NCBI GenBank assembly: GCA_039908285.1
Contig: JAMOBE010000005.1
Location: forward strand, 15,655 to 79,654
Direction of reading: 5' to 3'
Length of the DNA: 64,000 nucleotides
From: JAMOBE01 sp039908285
GTDB taxonomy: Bacteria > Pseudomonadota > Alphaproteobacteria > Rhodospirillales > Rhodospirillaceae
In this document: in pieces, positions 62,551 through 64,000 of the stretch
How the letters are laid out: each line of letters opens with the position of its first letter
Position numbering within the stretch: the stretch's first letter is position 1
The notes under the pieces: model-generated
Databases searched by the model: none
What the model was told of the DNA's origin: nothing
What the model saw: the letters and a program-made list of their open reading frames with translations, nothing else
Made by a program: the position numbers and the translations under genes

Positions 62551-63413
62551 AAAACGCATCACCTTCATCCCGAACGCATCGGGTTCATGGGCACCTCGAG
62601 GTTGCGGCACTGACCGATCCGGGTAACGTGCGCACGGCCAATGAGGATGCATTCCTGGTTGATCCGACGCTTGGTCTGATCGTGGTGGCCGATGGCATGT
62701 CAGGTCACGGCGGAGGGGCTGTGGCCAGTGCCATGACCATCCGGAGCGTTCACGGCTATCTTTCTGGAAAGCAGACTGGAATAACGCCGCCGGCGGTCGT
62801 TTCGGACGAGACCATGCTGGGAGATGAAGGCGATACCGCGCGTACGCTCCCCACGGCTTCGATCGGTCAATCAGGTTCGGCCATCGAAAGGGCGACCGGG
62901 GCGCTGGCCTTTGCCAACGAACGCGTTTATTCGATCAACCGCTCGTATGGACTGCCCGAACGCAAGGGCATCGGCTCGACGGTGGCCGGGCTGTTCTGGC
63001 CATCTCCCACCAATGGGCGGGCCATCATCTTCCACGTGGGCGATTGCAGAATCTATCGGCTTCGTAATGGCGTGATGCGGCGGCTGACACACGACCACAG
63101 TGCCTCCCAACGGTGGATCGACGAAGGCATGCAGGGAGCCCCCCCCGCCCGCAACATCCTCCAGCGCGCCATTGGTCCCACGGCGTCTGTCGAGGCTGAC
63201 GTTACCACCGCCGTATTGCTTCCGGGCGACGTCCTTCTCTTGTGCAGCGACGGCCTGACCACCATGGTGCCCGATCGTGATATCCGGACCTCCATGGATC
63301 ATGTCGCCGCGGGGACAAGTGTGGAGAGTGAGGCGGTTCGGCTGGTGGACCTGGCCAAGACCAATGGTGGCAGAGACAACATTACCGTCGCACTGGCTAC
63401 CGTTATCATGTGA
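62547..63413 (+). CDS. PP2C-family protein phosphatase
   Basis: A 288-residue PPM phosphatase: 'RTANEDAFLV', 'VADGMSGHGGG', 'FHVGDCRIYRLR', 'LCSDGLTTM' and 'GGRDNITVALA'. It carries an insertion after the first block with 'SDETMLGDEGDTARTLP', which resembles the phosphosite-like motifs of the kinase and FHA proteins. The start overlaps the caspase stop (ATGA). Last gene of the cluster. Confidence 0.92.
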   Translation: MKNASPSSRTHRVHGHLEVAALTDPGNVRTANEDAFLVDPTLGLIVVADGMSGHGGGAVASAMTIRSVHGYLSGKQTGITPPAVVSDETMLGDEGDTARTLPTASIGQSGSAIERATGALAFANERVYSINRSYGLPERKGIGSTVAGLFWPSPTNGRAIIFHVGDCRIYRLRNGVMRRLTHDHSASQRWIDEGMQGAPPARNILQRAIGPTASVEADVTTAVLLPGDVLLLCSDGLTTMVPDRDIRTSMDHVAAGTSVESEAVRLVDLAKTNGGRDNITVALATVIM

Positions 63414-63519
63414 TGTTTCGTAATCTTGGGCCAAACTTCGAAGGTTTCTCCGGAAGAATCCGACCCCATCAATGCGTTGCGGGTCGAAAAAAGTTTTAAA
63501 TTTCACCCAAAATCCGTCA

Positions 63520-64000
63520 TATACCCTGTCTGCGCCCTCAGGGATCCCCTCAATTTTTTCATGAAATAATTGTCGATTAGTATATAATATCCACTGTTAT
63601 TGCTATATGTTATGGAGGAGTCAGTGGATGTTGAATGCCGTTGTTGCATCAGTCTTGATGATGTTATGAAGTATCTGTCCGGTATGCTGTCCGGAGATGT
63701 TCATGCGAAGCGCATTCTCTCTCCTGCAAATGCGACCATCGGAGTCATGGTTGGCGCCTCGCTTGCCATCACGATGATTGGGCAGTCTCTGGCGCAGGCT
63801 CGCGGTCTTCTGACCAAACATGCGGTAAAGCAGGTGGACCGGTTGCTGAGCAACGCTGGCATCGCGGTGTGGGACGTCTTTGCCAACTGGGTTCCGCACG
63901 TCGTCGGTGACCGCGACGCCATCGTCGTGGCCATGGATTGGACCGATTTCGATGCCGATGATCAGGCGACCCTGGTCTTGAGCCTGGTTACCAACCACGG
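63520..64000. mobile_element. Left part of an IS4-family insertion sequence (runs off the window)
   Basis: The GC content falls to about one third at 63541-63600, then a transposase frame begins. The exact left end is not determined because the other end lies outside the window. Confidence 0.45.
63612..64000 (+). CDS. IS4-family transposase (partial, 5' part)
   Basis: An open frame from ATG 63612 reaches the right edge (129 codons). 'HAKRILSPANATIGVM', 'KHAVKQVDRLLSNAGI' and 'AMDWTDFDADDQATL' match IS4-type transposases, the last including the first catalytic Asp of the DDE triad. ATG 63666 is a later alternative start. No frameshift is seen in the visible part. Confidence 0.85.
   Translation, partial: MEESVDVECRCCISLDDVMKYLSGMLSGDVHAKRILSPANATIGVMVGASLAITMIGQSLAQARGLLTKHAVKQVDRLLSNAGIAVWDVFANWVPHVVGDRDAIVVAMDWTDFDADDQATLVLSLVTNH

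Overview
The window is GC-rich DNA, apart from two AT-rich ends, and looks like the chromosome of an alphaproteobacterium, most likely a Rhodospirillales member (Magnetospirillum-like). That placement is an inference from class I lysyl-tRNA synthetase, purMN divergent to a DUF2066 gene, a YbjN gene next to proC, codon choice and the style of the GC-rich intergenic repeats. No rRNA, origin or CRISPR array is visible. One tRNA is present, tRNA-Ala with anticodon CGC.

Left end (1-3.3 kb): the AT-rich 3' end of a possible TIR-domain gene is followed 2 bp later by a KGG-type ATPase with eight almost identical 42-residue TPRs, a likely defence or NLR-like pair. Next come metabolic and envelope genes (3.3-21.5 kb): nnr, dadA, a secreted TPR protein, a TPR-GT41 transferase, a DUF2459 protein behind a 16-bp minisatellite, tRNA-Ala, a GT9 gene and a methyltransferase, dihydroorotase with a lone hydrogenase-maturation protease, class I LysRS, a DegQ-like protease, an M48-TPR protease and a gamma-glutamyltransferase-like lipoprotein. 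An overlapping cluster at 21.5-28.2 kb (three GT4, one GT9, one GT2, asparagine synthetase-like amidotransferase) probably builds LPS core or a surface polysaccharide. From 28.4 to 39.1 kb are an MCP gene remnant, purMN, DUF2066, an extended CoA-transferase, YbjN, proC, pstS with a clear Pho box, zapE, a lipoprotein and mepA.

Right third (39.2-63.4 kb): the most interesting region. A minus-strand operon encodes three prepilins, a PilX-like protein, a DUF882 peptidase and a membrane Ser/Thr kinase. It diverges from a plus-strand series encoding prepilin peptidase, secretin, two small envelope proteins, a fourth prepilin, a kinase-FGE fusion, an FHA-GspE/PilB ATPase fusion, a GspF/PilC protein, a class III cyclase-FHA protein, a PP2C phosphatase, a PilM-PilN-like fusion, a PilO-PilP-like fusion, a Sel1-SPOR protein, an FHA-transmembrane-caspase protein and a second PP2C. 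I read this as a type IV pilus or type II secretion-like machine with a complete phosphothreonine circuit (two kinases, two phosphatases, three FHA proteins) built in. A short acidic-x-Thr-Met/Leu motif recurs in a kinase, the FHA-ATPase (nine tandem copies), the FHA-caspase and one phosphatase, which would fit shared phosphosites read by the FHA domains. The window ends inside an IS4-family transposase.

Throughout, GC-rich palindromic repeats of about 120 bp, a 31-bp minisatellite and a 16-bp sequence that supplies the last codons of two unrelated genes mark a repeat family that is active or was recently active. One copy lies in frame inside the KGG-ATPase gene.
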